Counted from the stretch's first letter, positions 33,248-43,338 are shown. The stretch: 64,000 bases of DNA from an uncultured Actinomyces sp. (GCA_938014245.1 CALLSD010000048.1:186001-250000); one strand, 5' to 3'. Numbers and translations: made by a program. Notes: generated from the sequence alone by a model not told the origin.

Positions 33248-33910
33248 TCAAAGAGTAGGTTGGTCTAGAGGGACCAGAGGATAGGCAGGGGAAGCAAAGT
33301 CCAAAGGTTGTTTTCCCTGCTCATCGATGAGGGTAGATAGCTCGTAAAAAAGGAGGCCTGTGGCTAGCGCATCGTCTAATGCGCGATGCTGGCCGCCACC
33401 CAATTCAAAGTGCTCGCGCAGGGTCGTTAATCGGTGGTTTTCAACTGCTGGTTTCGGCAAAGCATAGCGAGCTAAAGACAAGGTGTCATAGGGGGGAAGC
33501 GGCGGAAGACTACAGCTGCACTGCTGCTGGGCACGGGCCAGAAAACCCCAATCAAAAGCGACATTATGGGCAATTAATCCTGCAATCTTCCGTTTTTGAC
33601 ACGCCACTTCAATCCAGCTGCTAAAACGCGGGAACACCGCATGTAAATCCTGAGCTTGTGCGAGGACCTCATCGTTTAATCCCGTCAAAGAAGTAATAAA
33701 GGCCGGGAGGGGACGATGAGGATTGACGAGAGCCGAAAAGCTATCAACAACCTGCTTCTCTTCGTAGATCACGGCCCCGATTTCGATAATCGAGTCCTTG
33801 GCACCGAGCCCCGTCGTTTCAAGGTCGACGACGAGCCATGCAGACTCCAACCACCGTGGAACCATTGCGGAAAAACTAGGCTCGGGCTGTACAGTAGAAC
33901 CATTGACCAT
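33248..33910 (-). CDS. DEDDh 3'-5' exonuclease (DnaQ-like)
   Basis: 220 residues. Exo I LVVDLETTGLG, Exo II LIAHNVAFDWGFL and Exo III HRALDDALAT are all present, so catalysis is expected. Family resemblance is to the epsilon subunit/Rv2179c-like nucleases. The start is uncertain: Met at 33910 or at 33865, neither with a good Shine-Dalgarno. It is divergent from, and very close to, the acyltransferase gene. Confidence 0.85.
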   Translation of the reverse strand: MVNGSTVQPEPSFSAMVPRWLESAWLVVDLETTGLGAKDSIIEIGAVIYEEKQVVDSFSALVNPHRPLPAFITSLTGLNDEVLAQAQDLHAVFPRFSSWIEVACQKRKIAGLIAHNVAFDWGFLARAQQQCSCSLPPLPPYDTLSLARYALPKPAVENHRLTTLREHFELGGGQHRALDDALATGLLFYELSTLIDEQGKQPLDFASPAYPLVPLDQPTL

Positions 33911-33947
33911 AACGACGATGCTAGCGGTTGACACCGGTGGAGGAAAC

Positions 33948-34745
33948 ATGGGTCTGTATCAAGCCTTAAAGCTGACGGGCACTCCGATTCTCAAAGCTGC
34001 TTACCGGCCCTGGATTCGAGGGAAAGAGAACATCCCCGAAACAGGTCCCGCGATCTTGGCATCGAACCATAACGCCGTGTGGGACTCAGTTTTTCTCCCC
34101 ATGATGATTGACCGTGAGGTTGTCTTTATGGGCAAGGCTGACTACTTCACCGGGACCGGGCTCAAGGGCTGGGCAACGAAGGAATTTATGCGCGCCGTTG
34201 GCACTATTCCTGTTGATCGCAGTGGTGGTCGAGCCTCTGAAGCCGCGCTTAAAGCGGGCCTCAAGCGTCTTGGCGAAGGCGAACTTTTTGGAATCTACCC
34301 TGAAGGGACTCGTAGTCCCGATGGTCGTCTGTACCGTGGAAAGACCGGCGTTGCGCGATTGGCGCTGCTTTCCGGAGCCCCCGTCATCCCCGTTGCGATG
34401 ATCGGAACACATGCGGCTCAGCCGATCGGGCAGAAGATTCCTTCGCGAACCAATATCGGCATGGTGATCGGCGAACCCCTCGACTTCAGTCGTTACAAGG
34501 GCTTGGACCGCGATCGTTTTGTCCTACGTGCCATCACCGATGAAATCATGTACAACCTCATGCTTTTGTCAGGACAGGAATACGTCGACCTGTACGCCGC
34601 GGATGTCAAGGCCCAGCTTGCTGCAGAAGGCGCTTTCGACGGACCTGTGCCTTCGAATGGAAAGACTGCACCCGGCGGGCGAGTTGCCCCCGACGTTGAA
34701 GTTCCGACTCCAACGGAGGAAGAACTTCACGAGGAAGAAAACTGA
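33948..34745 (+). CDS. plsC: 1-acyl-sn-glycerol-3-phosphate acyltransferase
   Basis: 265 residues from ATG 33948 with GGAGGAAAC upstream. The catalytic NHX4D motif is NHNAVWD near residue 44, and the acceptor-binding YPEGTRSPDGRLYRGKTG lies near 120. Makes phosphatidic acid or a related acyl lipid at the inner membrane face. A Pro/Glu-rich C-terminal tail is unusual in length but common in actinobacteria. Confidence 0.9.
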   Translation: MGLYQALKLTGTPILKAAYRPWIRGKENIPETGPAILASNHNAVWDSVFLPMMIDREVVFMGKADYFTGTGLKGWATKEFMRAVGTIPVDRSGGRASEAALKAGLKRLGEGELFGIYPEGTRSPDGRLYRGKTGVARLALLSGAPVIPVAMIGTHAAQPIGQKIPSRTNIGMVIGEPLDFSRYKGLDRDRFVLRAITDEIMYNLMLLSGQEYVDLYAADVKAQLAAEGAFDGPVPSNGKTAPGGRVAPDVEVPTPTEEELHEEEN

Positions 34746-34872
34746 GCAAAGCCGGAGTTGCACGCTTGTCACCTCTCATGGACCGATAAAGCGAAGTAAT
34801 CCCGCACTCGATAAGATAAGTACGTGGCGCAGATCGTTTTGATGTGCGCGAAGAAGACTGAAAGGTTTACCC

Positions 34873-36087
34873 ATGACGGTTCGTCGTGTTGCCCTCTTGA
34901 CCGCTGGTGGCTTTGCCCCTTGTCTTTCGGCCGCTGTTGGTGATCTCATTGAGCGCTACACCCAGGTCGCTCCCGAAGTAGAAATCATCCTCTACCAGTA
35001 CGGCTACCATGGCCTGCTCACCGGCAACTACGTTGTCGTTGATGAAGAAGGACGTCGTGACGCAGCGGTTCTGCGTGAGTTCGGTGGCTCTTCGATCGGT
35101 AACTCTCGCGTCAAGCTGACCAACGCGAAGAACCTTGTGGAGCGCGGCCTCGTTGAAGAAGGCGTCGACCCGCTTGCTTTCGCTGCTGAACAGCTGCGCA
35201 AGGATGGCGTCGATGTCCTGCACACCATTGGCGGCGATGACACGAACACGACCGCTGCAGATCTCGCTGCCTACCTGCATGAGCACAACTACGAACTGAC
35301 CGTCGTCGGTCTGCCCAAGACCATCGATAATGACGTGATTCCGATCCGTCAGTCCCTGGGTGCATGGACGGCAGCAGACGAGGGCGCACGCTTCGCATTC
35401 AACGTGATCGGCGAGCACCGTTCGAACCCCCGTATGCTCATCGTCCACGAGTGCATGGGCCGCAACTGTGGTTACCTGACCGCAGAAACCGCACGTCGCT
35501 ACCATGAGCTGCTCCAGACGAAGCGCTGGGCACCTTCACTGGGACTCACCCGCGAGCGCTGGGATGTCCACGGCGTCTACGTTCCCGAGGCAGCACTGGA
35601 TATTGCCGGGGAAGCTGCACGTCTGAAGGCAATCATGGACGAGCAGGGCAATGTCAACATCTTCCTCTCCGAGGGTGCTGGCCTGCCTGAAATCATTGCC
35701 GAGATGGAAGCTAATGGTGAAGAGGTTCAGCGCGATCCCTTCGGCCACGTCAAGCTTGACACCATCAACCCCGGCCAGTGGTTCGCTCGTAAGTTTGCGG
35801 CTCTTATCGGTGCCGAAAAGGTCATGGTTCAGAAGTCGGGTTACTACTCTCGCGCGGCTGCAGCCCACGAAGAAGACCTTGCTCTGATCAAGCAGATGTG
35901 TGACCTGGCAGTCGAGTGTGCGCTGCGTGGCGAGAGTGGCGTTATCGGCCAGGATGAAGAGAACGGTGACAAGCTTGCAGCCATCGCGTTCCCGCGTATC
36001 GCCGGCGGCAAGCCCTTCGATATTACTCAGCCGTGGTTTACTTCTCTGCTCGCTGAACTCGGTCAGCCCTTGGCTCCGGCACAGTGA
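34873..36087 (+). CDS. pfp: pyrophosphate-dependent 6-phosphofructokinase
   Basis: A 404-residue PFK. The specificity motifs are those of PPi enzymes: GGDD at residues 120-123 (ATP enzymes have GGDG) and PKTIDND at 148-154 (ATP enzymes have PGTIDS/ND). The substrate motif MGRNCGYLT is present. It uses PPi reversibly between fructose 6-phosphate and fructose 1,6-bisphosphate. PPi-PFK activity is documented for oral Actinomyces. Codon bias suggests high expression. The downstream aroG starts within 3 bp of its stop. Confidence 0.93.
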   Translation: MTVRRVALLTAGGFAPCLSAAVGDLIERYTQVAPEVEIILYQYGYHGLLTGNYVVVDEEGRRDAAVLREFGGSSIGNSRVKLTNAKNLVERGLVEEGVDPLAFAAEQLRKDGVDVLHTIGGDDTNTTAADLAAYLHEHNYELTVVGLPKTIDNDVIPIRQSLGAWTAADEGARFAFNVIGEHRSNPRMLIVHECMGRNCGYLTAETARRYHELLQTKRWAPSLGLTRERWDVHGVYVPEAALDIAGEAARLKAIMDEQGNVNIFLSEGAGLPEIIAEMEANGEEVQRDPFGHVKLDTINPGQWFARKFAALIGAEKVMVQKSGYYSRAAAAHEEDLALIKQMCDLAVECALRGESGVIGQDEENGDKLAAIAFPRIAGGKPFDITQPWFTSLLAELGQPLAPAQ

Positions 36088-36089
36088 CC

Positions 36090-37505
36090 ATGAGTTTCTC
36101 TACTCATCCGGGGCGCGGCGATTTTTCGCTGCGCCCCGGCGCACCTGACCTCTTTGCACCCACGGCTAACGAAGATGCTGCGCCTTGGGAAGCGTGGCGT
36201 CTGCGACGTGCGCTTCAACAGCCCACGTATCCTGATGCGGATGCACTTAGCACGGTTCTTGCTGAGCTTCGTCGCCAGCCGCCCCTGGTTTTCGCTGGTG
36301 AAGTAGATGATTTGCGCGCCGGATTGGGCGCGGCCTCGCGCGGTGAAGCTTTTGTGCTCACCGGCGGTGACTGCGCAGAGACCTTTGCCGAGGCCACTGC
36401 CGACCACCTGCGTTTGAAGATCCAAACCCTCCTGCAGATGGCAGTTGTTTTGACCTACGGAGCGTCGCTGCCTGTGATCAAGATCGGACGGATTGCGGGG
36501 CAATACGCAAAGCCTCGTTCGGCCGATATGGAAACACGGGATGGAGTAACGCTTCCTTCTTACCGCGGTGATGCGGTGAATTCCTTCGAATTTACGCCTT
36601 CATCGCGCGAACCAGATCCTTCGCGTTTGCTTGACCTCTATCACCATGCCGCCTCGACGCTCAACCTGATTCGCGCATTTACGCGTGGTGGTTACGCTGA
36701 TTTGCGTCTGGTGCACCATTGGAACAGGGGATTCACTGCGAATCCGGCGTATGCGCGCTATGAAACCCTTGCCGAGGAGATCCACCGCGCGGTCAAGTTC
36801 CTCGAGGCCGCTGGTGCAGGTTCTGCAGCCCAGATGCGCAGCGTCGATCTCTTCTCCTCGCACGAGGCTCTGCTTCTTGAATACGAATCGGCAATGACTC
36901 GTATTGACTCAAGAACAGGGGACTCATACAACACCTCGGGACACTTCCTATGGATCGGTGAGCGCACGCGTGGAGCAGACGATGCACACGTTGAGTTGCT
37001 TTCCCATGTGCGCAACCCGATTGGCGTTAAGCTTGGGCCTTCGACAACTAAAGAAGATATGTGCCGTCTGATTGACCGTTTGAACCCTGAAGGCGAGGAA
37101 GGCCGACTGACCTTCATTACCAGGATGGGTGCGGATAAGATTCGCGACGTTCTTCCGCCACTGCTCGAAGCGCAATTGGCTGATGGTCGTCCAGTGATCT
37201 GGGTGACCGACCCGATGCACGGGAACACGATTACCTCGTCTACCGGCTACAAGACTCGCCGTTTCGAAACGATCATGGACGAAGTCACGGGCTTCTTCGA
37301 GGCGCATCGCCAGGTCGGGACGGTTCCGGGTGGTATTCACGTTGAACTCACCGGAGATGATGTCACCGAGGTCTTGGGCGGATCTGAGCAGCTTGATGAA
37401 GAAGCTCTTCGTGATCGCTATGAAACTTTGGTTGATCCGCGTCTGAACCACCAGCAGTCCTTGGAAATGGCTTTCCAAGTCGCTGAGTATTTGAAGAAAG
37501 AGTGA
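36090..37505 (+). CDS. aroG: class II DAHP synthase
   Basis: First enzyme of aromatic amino-acid synthesis, joining PEP and erythrose 4-phosphate. The 471-residue length and motifs FVLTGGDCAETFAEA, KIGRIAGQYAKPRS and VIWVTDPMHGNT mark the plant-like class II (AroA-II) form. Start may be ATG 36090 or the GTG at 36084 that overlaps the pfp stop. Ends at a strong hairpin shared with the convergent kinase gene. In mycobacteria the same enzyme sits beside pknL. Confidence 0.93.
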   Translation: MSFSTHPGRGDFSLRPGAPDLFAPTANEDAAPWEAWRLRRALQQPTYPDADALSTVLAELRRQPPLVFAGEVDDLRAGLGAASRGEAFVLTGGDCAETFAEATADHLRLKIQTLLQMAVVLTYGASLPVIKIGRIAGQYAKPRSADMETRDGVTLPSYRGDAVNSFEFTPSSREPDPSRLLDLYHHAASTLNLIRAFTRGGYADLRLVHHWNRGFTANPAYARYETLAEEIHRAVKFLEAAGAGSAAQMRSVDLFSSHEALLLEYESAMTRIDSRTGDSYNTSGHFLWIGERTRGADDAHVELLSHVRNPIGVKLGPSTTKEDMCRLIDRLNPEGEEGRLTFITRMGADKIRDVLPPLLEAQLADGRPVIWVTDPMHGNTITSSTGYKTRRFETIMDEVTGFFEAHRQVGTVPGGIHVELTGDDVTEVLGGSEQLDEEALRDRYETLVDPRLNHQQSLEMAFQVAEYLKKE

Positions 37506-37540
37506 GGCTCACTGACCTGAGCACTTCACACCGGCATAAA

Positions 37541-37575
37541 GTTTGGGGGAGGAACCGTTGGTTCCTCCCCCAAAC
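37541..37575. terminator. bidirectional hairpin between aroG and the PASTA kinase
   Basis: A perfect 15-bp stem, GTTTGGGGGAGGAAC (37541-37555) with GTTCCTCCCCCAAAC (37561-37575), and a 5-nt loop between convergent genes. Confidence 0.8.
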
Positions 37576-37591
37576 TGGTGGTAGTGGTGTT

Positions 37592-39577
37592 TTAGACGAT
37601 CGTCAAAGTCACGGTAGTGCCACGAGGAACAACGGTTCCAGCTGCGGGGTTCGAGGAACGCACGGTTCCAAAAAGGCCACCCATGAATCGTTCAACGCGT
37701 ACCTGTAGACCAGCTGCCTCGAGAGCCGAACGTGCTTGGCTTTCTTGTAAACCTTGAACGGTGGGCACCTCGACGGTTTCGGGTCCCTTGGACACGGTAT
37801 ATTGCACCTTGTCCCCGCGGTGAAGGGTTGTTCCGGCAGCGGTTTCTTGCGAAATAACGGTTCCTTGGGCAACCGTCGATGAGAACGCTTCCGTCGCTTC
37901 AGGAACCAAGCCCATCGATTCCAGGGTCTGTCGAACTTCTTCGGCGCTCTTACCGCCAAGAGCCGGTACGCTCAGGGGTTCGCGTCCCTTAGAGACAACA
38001 AAGTCAACCTTCGTATCGTGGCGAATAGAGGAACCGGCCTCGACTGATTGCGAAATAATCTTGCCCTTTTCGACATCCTCTGACCAGTCCTCGGTCACAT
38101 TTCCAACGGCAAGACCGCTGCTTGTCAGGGCATTCTTCGCAGCGTCAGTCGCCATTCCCTTCAGGTTCGGCGCAGTCCGCATATCGACGCCCTTTGATAC
38201 GACGACGAGGACCTCAGCGCGCTTGTGGACTCTGTCTTGGCTGCCTGGAGTCGTTGAAATAACGATTCCTGTTTGGACAGTATCGGAGAAGTCCTCGCGC
38301 TCTTGGAACTTAAGGTGTAGCGTGCGTAGATCATTCTCCACATCGGTAACCGTGCGGCCATCGGTGACCGGCATAGTGATATATGAACCCGGCCCGTATT
38401 CGTGCCACCACCACAATCCGCCGATGACGCCGACGATAAGGAGGGACACGATCAACGCCGCGAACTTGCCAAAACGGCTACGGCGCGTCTTTCGGTGAGC
38501 CACCTGCGTTACCCCACCGGAGACATGGACAATAGCCTGAGACGTCGCGGGAAGCTTTTGTGCTGGCAGGGGAGCGGTGAGTTCAACGAGGCCCAGTGCA
38601 GCTGTTTTGTGCTCGCCATCCTCTTCTGCGGCTTCGATTTCAGCGCGTTTACCGGCAATCTCAGCTGGGATGGATGCTCGTGCGCGTAGTAAAAGATCAA
38701 GAGCCTCTTGAGCATCTAAAGGACGATCTTCGGGGTCCTTCGCAGCAAGCGCTGCGACAAGATCGTCAAGCTCACGAGGGATCCAGGGTTCGAATTCTGA
38801 GGGAAGGGGAACGGAGTCATTGACGTGGTGATAGGCCATTTGCATGGCTGTTTCACCTTGCCACGGAACCGCGCCGGTGAGCATTTCGTAGAGCATGATG
38901 CCTACGGCATAAATGTCGGTTCGTGCGTCGCAGACACCACTTGTCGCAATTTCGGGTGCCATGTAGGCAACCGTTCCGAGCATCGAGCCGGTCGTGGACA
39001 TCGAGACTTCGGATGCCGCGCGTGCAAGACCAAAATCGGTGACGCGGACGGGCCCCTCACTGGGAACAAGAACATTTTCTGGTTTGATATCCCGGTGGAT
39101 GACGCCAACACGGTGGGCGGCGCGCAACGCCTCGAGGATGTCTTGCGTGTACTGCAGAGATTGTGAAACCGTAAAGGCGCCTTGTGCCTGTAGCAGCGCG
39201 CGCAGGTTAGTCCCATCAATGAGTTCCATTACCAAGAAGCCCTGGCCGTGAATGACACCTTGATCAAATACGGAAACAACTCCGGGGGACACAATACGCG
39301 CGGCCGCGCGAGCTTCGCGGCGGAATCGAGCGACGAAGTCCGCTGATTCAGCTAAGTGAGGATGCATGACTTTGAGGGCGACAGGTCGATCAAGGCGCTC
39401 GTCATGGGCGATATATACGGTCGCCATTCCGCCTCGGGCAAGGCGTGCCTGAATCCTGTAGCGATCATCTACAAGTAAGCCGATCAAGGGATCAGCGGGC
39501 ATAGATGAGTCTTGACCGTCAGCGTCGATGTGTTCATCACTGCGGTTGTCGGGTTCAAATTCCGTCTCAGAAGTCAT
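37592..39577 (-). CDS. pknL: Ser/Thr protein kinase with four PASTA domains
   Basis: 661 residues from ATG 39577. Kinase domain (about 20-290): GGMATVYIA glycine loop, VALKVMHP lysine, VIHRDIKPENVLV catalytic loop, TDFGLARA metal loop. One membrane helix near 390-412 (FAALIVSLLIVGVIGGLWWW), then four PASTA repeats to the end, which would sense peptidoglycan outside. Position next to class II DAHP synthase and an Rv2175c homologue matches mycobacterial pknL, whose product lacks the PASTA part. A role in wall growth control is likely. Confidence 0.92.
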   Translation of the reverse strand: MTSETEFEPDNRSDEHIDADGQDSSMPADPLIGLLVDDRYRIQARLARGGMATVYIAHDERLDRPVALKVMHPHLAESADFVARFRREARAAARIVSPGVVSVFDQGVIHGQGFLVMELIDGTNLRALLQAQGAFTVSQSLQYTQDILEALRAAHRVGVIHRDIKPENVLVPSEGPVRVTDFGLARAASEVSMSTTGSMLGTVAYMAPEIATSGVCDARTDIYAVGIMLYEMLTGAVPWQGETAMQMAYHHVNDSVPLPSEFEPWIPRELDDLVAALAAKDPEDRPLDAQEALDLLLRARASIPAEIAGKRAEIEAAEEDGEHKTAALGLVELTAPLPAQKLPATSQAIVHVSGGVTQVAHRKTRRSRFGKFAALIVSLLIVGVIGGLWWWHEYGPGSYITMPVTDGRTVTDVENDLRTLHLKFQEREDFSDTVQTGIVISTTPGSQDRVHKRAEVLVVVSKGVDMRTAPNLKGMATDAAKNALTSSGLAVGNVTEDWSEDVEKGKIISQSVEAGSSIRHDTKVDFVVSKGREPLSVPALGGKSAEEVRQTLESMGLVPEATEAFSSTVAQGTVISQETAAGTTLHRGDKVQYTVSKGPETVEVPTVQGLQESQARSALEAAGLQVRVERFMGGLFGTVRSSNPAAGTVVPRGTTVTLTIV

Positions 39578-39673
39578 CAGTGCGATTTTACTGGAGATTT
39601 CAGGGAATGTGCTTACGATATCCCGCGCGCCGTAGCGAAGCACTGCCAGCTAAGGGCGCGATATCATAAAGCC

Positions 39674-40024
39674 ATGAGTGAAACCGTTGCCCTGTATTCC
39701 GTTGATGAGGTAGCTCGAAAGCTTGGCATTGAACCGCGCCGCGTGAAGCAACTGATTCGTGACCACATTCTTTTCCAGTACACCAACGCTGCAGGTGAAA
39801 CTGGAATTCCTCAGGAAATTCTGATTAAGGGGAAAGACGGTTATGAGCCGCTCTATAACCTTCCGGGCACGCTCACGCTCTTGTCCGATGGCGGGTTTTC
39901 CCCTGAAGAGGCTGCGCAGTGGCTGTACACCGAGCATGATGAACTGGGAGAAACTCCGATGCAGGCGCTTCTGGGCGGGCGTCATCATCGGGTGAACCGT
40001 ATTGCTTCTGCTTTGGCTTTCTAA
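39674..40024 (+). CDS. Rv2175c family DNA-binding protein
   Basis: 116 residues with a winged HTH near the N-terminus (VDEVARKLGIEPRRVKQLIRDH). The mycobacterial homologue is a substrate of PknL, and this gene is divergent from the kinase, preserving the pairing. TATCAT ends 6 nt before the ATG, predicting a leaderless mRNA. The likely phosphorylation site is N-terminal (Thr/Ser), by analogy. Confidence 0.85.
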   Translation: MSETVALYSVDEVARKLGIEPRRVKQLIRDHILFQYTNAAGETGIPQEILIKGKDGYEPLYNLPGTLTLLSDGGFSPEEAAQWLYTEHDELGETPMQALLGGRHHRVNRIASALAF

Positions 40025-40050
40025 GCGGGGGCGGCAAACGACTGTTTGTG

Positions 40051-41142
40051 TCACTTTGAGCGTTTGATGAGCATCGCTGCAACCTGAGAGAGGGTATCGC
40101 GCTGCTCGGGAGTGAAGCGACTGGATTCGAGGGCTAAGAATCCCTGTGCTTCGAAGGTTGAGATTACTTCTTCGTGCAGTTTACGTCCCCTGCGAGCGAC
40201 AATATCTCGCAGCTCATCGAGCTCGTGGTGAGTCATCTCAGGATTGCCGAGGCCGCGCGCGAGTTTTTCACGTTCGCTTGCACTTGCGTTTTGCCAGGTC
40301 AGTGCGAGTAGATATGTTCTCTTTCCTTCGCGCAGGTCATCGCCTGCTCCCTTGCCAGTGATCTGTGGATCTCCAAATACGCCTAATTCATCATCGCGGA
40401 GTTGGAAGGCGTGACCCCATGGAGCCAAGACCATACCGAGAGCATCTGCGTCAAGGGGAGAAGCGCCCATAGCGAGGGCACCCAAAGTTGCTGGAATGAC
40501 AACTGAATAGTTGGCAGCTTTATGGGAAACGATGGTCAATGCGGTTGAGGCATTAATTGCCTCGGAATCATTGATATCAAGAGGACGCTGCTCGGCGGAA
40601 ATGTCGAGAAATTGACCAATAGCAACCTCGGCATGCATGCGCGCGTAGAGCTGCATGACGGGATCGCGGTAATGGGATAAGTCCTCGCACTGACGAATCA
40701 TCGCGGATTCAGCGGCAGAGAAGAGAAGATCTCCGGCAAGGATCGCGGAACTGATTCCGAAGTCTTCGCTATCGCCTCGGAAATGGGTAGAACGATGGTA
40801 GGAGGAAAAAGCCGCATGCGCGGAGGGATTACCGCGCCGCGTGGGGGCGTGGTCGATGATGTCATCGTGGACGAGTGCGCTTGCCTGGTAGAGCTCAAGT
40901 GAGGCGCCTAAATCATCCAAAGGTAAAGTCTCAATGGGAGCATGAGTGAAGAGGCTGCCACCAACAAAAGCAAGGAAAGCGCGGAAACGCTTACCTTCTT
41001 CAAGGCTCTTATGGCAAATCTCCAGCAGGGGAGTGACCTGCTCAGAGGGGGCAATCGAGTTTGCGAGCTCGGCCAAAATACTGTGGCTTCGTTCCTCAAT
41101 TCGAGGTGCTAAAGAAAGTAGTTGCTCGCTCAAAACGCTCAT
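40051..41142 (-). CDS. polyprenyl (geranylgeranyl-type) diphosphate synthase
   Basis: A 363-residue all-helical prenyltransferase. First Asp-rich motif is DDIID (Asp93-Asp97) in LVHDDIIDHAPTRRG; the second is the usual degenerate DDELG in FQLRDDELGVFGD. Elongates allylic diphosphates with isopentenyl diphosphate. It is the idsA2 position of the mycobacterial pknL locus. TAGACT lies 6 nt before the ATG on the minus strand, again suggesting a leaderless start. Confidence 0.92.
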   Translation of the reverse strand: MSVLSEQLLSLAPRIEERSHSILAELANSIAPSEQVTPLLEICHKSLEEGKRFRAFLAFVGGSLFTHAPIETLPLDDLGASLELYQASALVHDDIIDHAPTRRGNPSAHAAFSSYHRSTHFRGDSEDFGISSAILAGDLLFSAAESAMIRQCEDLSHYRDPVMQLYARMHAEVAIGQFLDISAEQRPLDINDSEAINASTALTIVSHKAANYSVVIPATLGALAMGASPLDADALGMVLAPWGHAFQLRDDELGVFGDPQITGKGAGDDLREGKRTYLLALTWQNASASEREKLARGLGNPEMTHHELDELRDIVARRGRKLHEEVISTFEAQGFLALESSRFTPEQRDTLSQVAAMLIKRSK

Positions 41143-41218
41143 GTGCCCAGTCTATAAAACATTCATACGCTACCTAACGCTCATGTTTATCATGAGAGAA
41201 AACGTGAGGAGAACGATT

Positions 41219-41620
41219 GTGGCAATTGTTGTGAGCTATTACGGGAATCGTGAATCGGATGCTGCCTTGGACGAAGCTGTTCGCGTGGCATCGTGGATGC
41301 GAACATCTCTCATGATTGTCGTAGCTTCGCACGATTGCGGTGGGACGTTCTCAGACGAAAATACTGCCGAAGCCCACCTGTGGGAACGCTTAGAGGGAAC
41401 CGAAGTTTCCTTTGAAGTCAAGCGTTGCCGGAGGGACATGTCAATGTCTGAAACAGTCTTGGAATACGCACGTGTTCTTGACGCTGACATGATCGTTATC
41501 GGATTGCGACCCGGCGGTTCACAACGGACAACAATTGGCAATACTGCAACAGAAATTCTGCTCGATGCGCCGTGCCCGGTGATGACGTCTTCGTGGCGTT
41601 TTGATGGTCACGCCGCGTAA
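41219..41620 (+). CDS. universal stress protein
   Basis: 133 residues from GTG 41219, chosen for AGGAGAACGATT upstream. UspA fold with the C-terminal nucleotide-binding pattern G-x2-G-x9-G-S/T in a near form (GLRPGGSQRTTIGNTATEILLDAPCPVM). Probably binds ATP; cytosolic, stress-related. It has a single domain, whereas many actinobacterial Usp are tandem. Confidence 0.8.
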   Translation: MAIVVSYYGNRESDAALDEAVRVASWMRTSLMIVVASHDCGGTFSDENTAEAHLWERLEGTEVSFEVKRCRRDMSMSETVLEYARVLDADMIVIGLRPGGSQRTTIGNTATEILLDAPCPVMTSSWRFDGHAA

Positions 41621-41670
41621 GAGGGCATTTTGTCTTGCCTTTCGAGCTGCGCACGTCAAGGTCTGACAGT

Positions 41671-41676
41671 TATAAT
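41671..41676 (+). promoter_or_regulatory. probable -10 box of rpoD
   Basis: A consensus TATAAT lies 66 bp upstream of the start region of the sigma-factor gene. The -35 region (around 41648-41654) is not clear. Confidence 0.4.
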
Positions 41677-41742
41677 TGTAGGCAGTATGTCGCCGTCCAG
41701 TGGATTGGCGGCTAATTTTGTCCACCCATGAAAGGGATTCGA

Positions 41743-43338
41743 GTGTCTCCATCCCGCGCTACCGGCGCTCGCGATACTGAAGCTGAACCCACTCAGTCGA
41801 AGAAGGCAACTCGTACGCGGCGCTCGTCTCAGGCTACACAGACGTCTGTAGAAATGGAAGAGACTGCCACGCCGAAGAAAGCGACAGCAAAGAAGGCTAG
41901 GAAAACTGCGGCTTCAAAGGATGATGCTTCCGTAAAGACGGAGGAGACTGCGCCCAAGAAGCGCCGCGCGACAAAGAAGGCTCAAGAGCAAGAAGCCGCA
42001 CAACCTGAAGCAGAGAAGAAGCCTCGCGCGACCCGTAAGAAGGCGGCGAAGGACGCGCAAACGGATGTCGTGGAAGAAGCTCCCAAGCGTGCGAAGCGGA
42101 CGCGGAAGAAGGCAGCTGAGGTCGAGGAAACTCCTCAAGAAGTTTTGCCCGCGCAAGACGATGAGGAACTTGAAGGCGATATCGCCGAAGACACTGATCT
42201 GGAAGAAGTCGAAGACATTGAACCCGATGTTGACGATCTGGAAGAAACCGAGATCGAAGCTGAGGATGACGAGGTAGAAGACAAAGATTCTGAAGATGAT
42301 GAGTCTTCTGCACATGACCAAGATTCGAAGCCGCAGAGCGCTGCTGAACTCCGTTCGAAGGGCGGGTTCGTCGTTTCTGACTCGGATGAGACAGATGAAC
42401 CAGTCCAGCAGGTTACCGTCGCTGGCGCGACGGCCGACCCGGTGAAGGACTACCTCAAGCAAATCGGTAAGGTATCCCTACTCAATGCCGAGCAAGAAGT
42501 TGATCTTGCACGTCGTATTGAAGCCGGTCTCTACGCTGAGGAGATCCTCAAGACAAGTTCGAACGAAAAGAGCTCTCGCGAGCGCCGTGAGCTGCATATT
42601 TTGGCGCAAGATGGTCAGCAAGCAAAGAACCACCTCCTCGAAGCCAACCTGCGCCTTGTGGTTTCGCTCGCGAAGCGCTACACCGGACGCGGTATGCAAT
42701 TCTTGGACCTGATTCAGGAAGGCAACCTTGGTCTGATTCGTGCAGTTGAGAAGTTTGACTACACGAAGGGCTACAAGTTCTCGACCTACGCCACCTGGTG
42801 GATTCGCCAGGCAATTACGCGTGCCATGGCCGACCAGGCGCGAACCATTCGCATCCCTGTCCACATGGTTGAAGTCATCAATAAGCTCGCGCGCGTTCAG
42901 CGTCAGATGCTTCAAGATCTTGGCCGTGAACCCACGCCGGAAGAACTGGCGAAGGAACTGGATATGACACCGGAGAAGGTCGTCGAGGTCCAGAAGTACG
43001 GTCGCGAACCTATCTCTTTGCACACTCCCTTGGGTGAAGACGGAGATAGTGAATTCGGCGATCTGATTGAGGACTCCGAAGCGATCGTCCCCGCAGACGC
43101 AGTGTCCTTCACGCTTTTGCAAGAGCAACTTCACCGCGTCCTCGATACGCTTTCTGAGCGTGAGGCAGGGGTTGTGTCCATGCGTTTCGGCTTGGGAGAC
43201 GGTCAGCCGAAGACTCTCGACGAGATCGGTAAGGTCTACGGTGTCACGCGTGAGCGCATCCGTCAGATCGAGTCGAAGACCATGTCCAAGCTACGTCATC
43301 CCTCCCGTTCGCAGGTGTTGCGCGACTATTTGGACTGA
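41743..43338 (+). CDS. rpoD: primary RNA polymerase sigma factor
   Basis: 531 residues from GTG 41743 (AAAGGGA 6 nt upstream; an ATG at 41728 is possible). The first ~215 residues are a low-complexity extension, Lys/Ala-rich then Asp/Glu-rich, as in actinobacterial SigA/HrdB. Then region 1.2 ([20 protein letters not shown]), region 2 ([19 protein letters not shown] and [10 protein letters not shown]), region 3, and region 4 ([20 protein letters not shown]). It directs housekeeping transcription. Ends at an intrinsic terminator. Confidence 0.95.
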   Translation: MSPSRATGARDTEAEPTQSKKATRTRRSSQATQTSVEMEETATPKKATAKKARKTAASKDDASVKTEETAPKKRRATKKAQEQEAAQPEAEKKPRATRKKAAKDAQTDVVEEAPKRAKRTRKKAAEVEETPQEVLPAQDDEELEGDIAEDTDLEEVEDIEPDVDDLEETEIEAEDDEVEDKDSEDDESSAHDQDSKPQSAAELRSKGGFVVSDSDETDEPVQQVTVAGATADPVKDYLKQIGKVSLLNAEQEVDLARRIEAGLYAEEILKTSSNEKSSRERRELHILAQDGQQAKNHLLEANLRLVVSLAKRYTGRGMQFLDLIQEGNLGLIRAVEKFDYTKGYKFSTYATWWIRQAITRAMADQARTIRIPVHMVEVINKLARVQRQMLQDLGREPTPEELAKELDMTPEKVVEVQKYGREPISLHTPLGEDGDSEFGDLIEDSEAIVPADAVSFTLLQEQLHRVLDTLSEREAGVVSMRFGLGDGQPKTLDEIGKVYGVTRERIRQIESKTMSKLRHPSRSQVLRDYLD

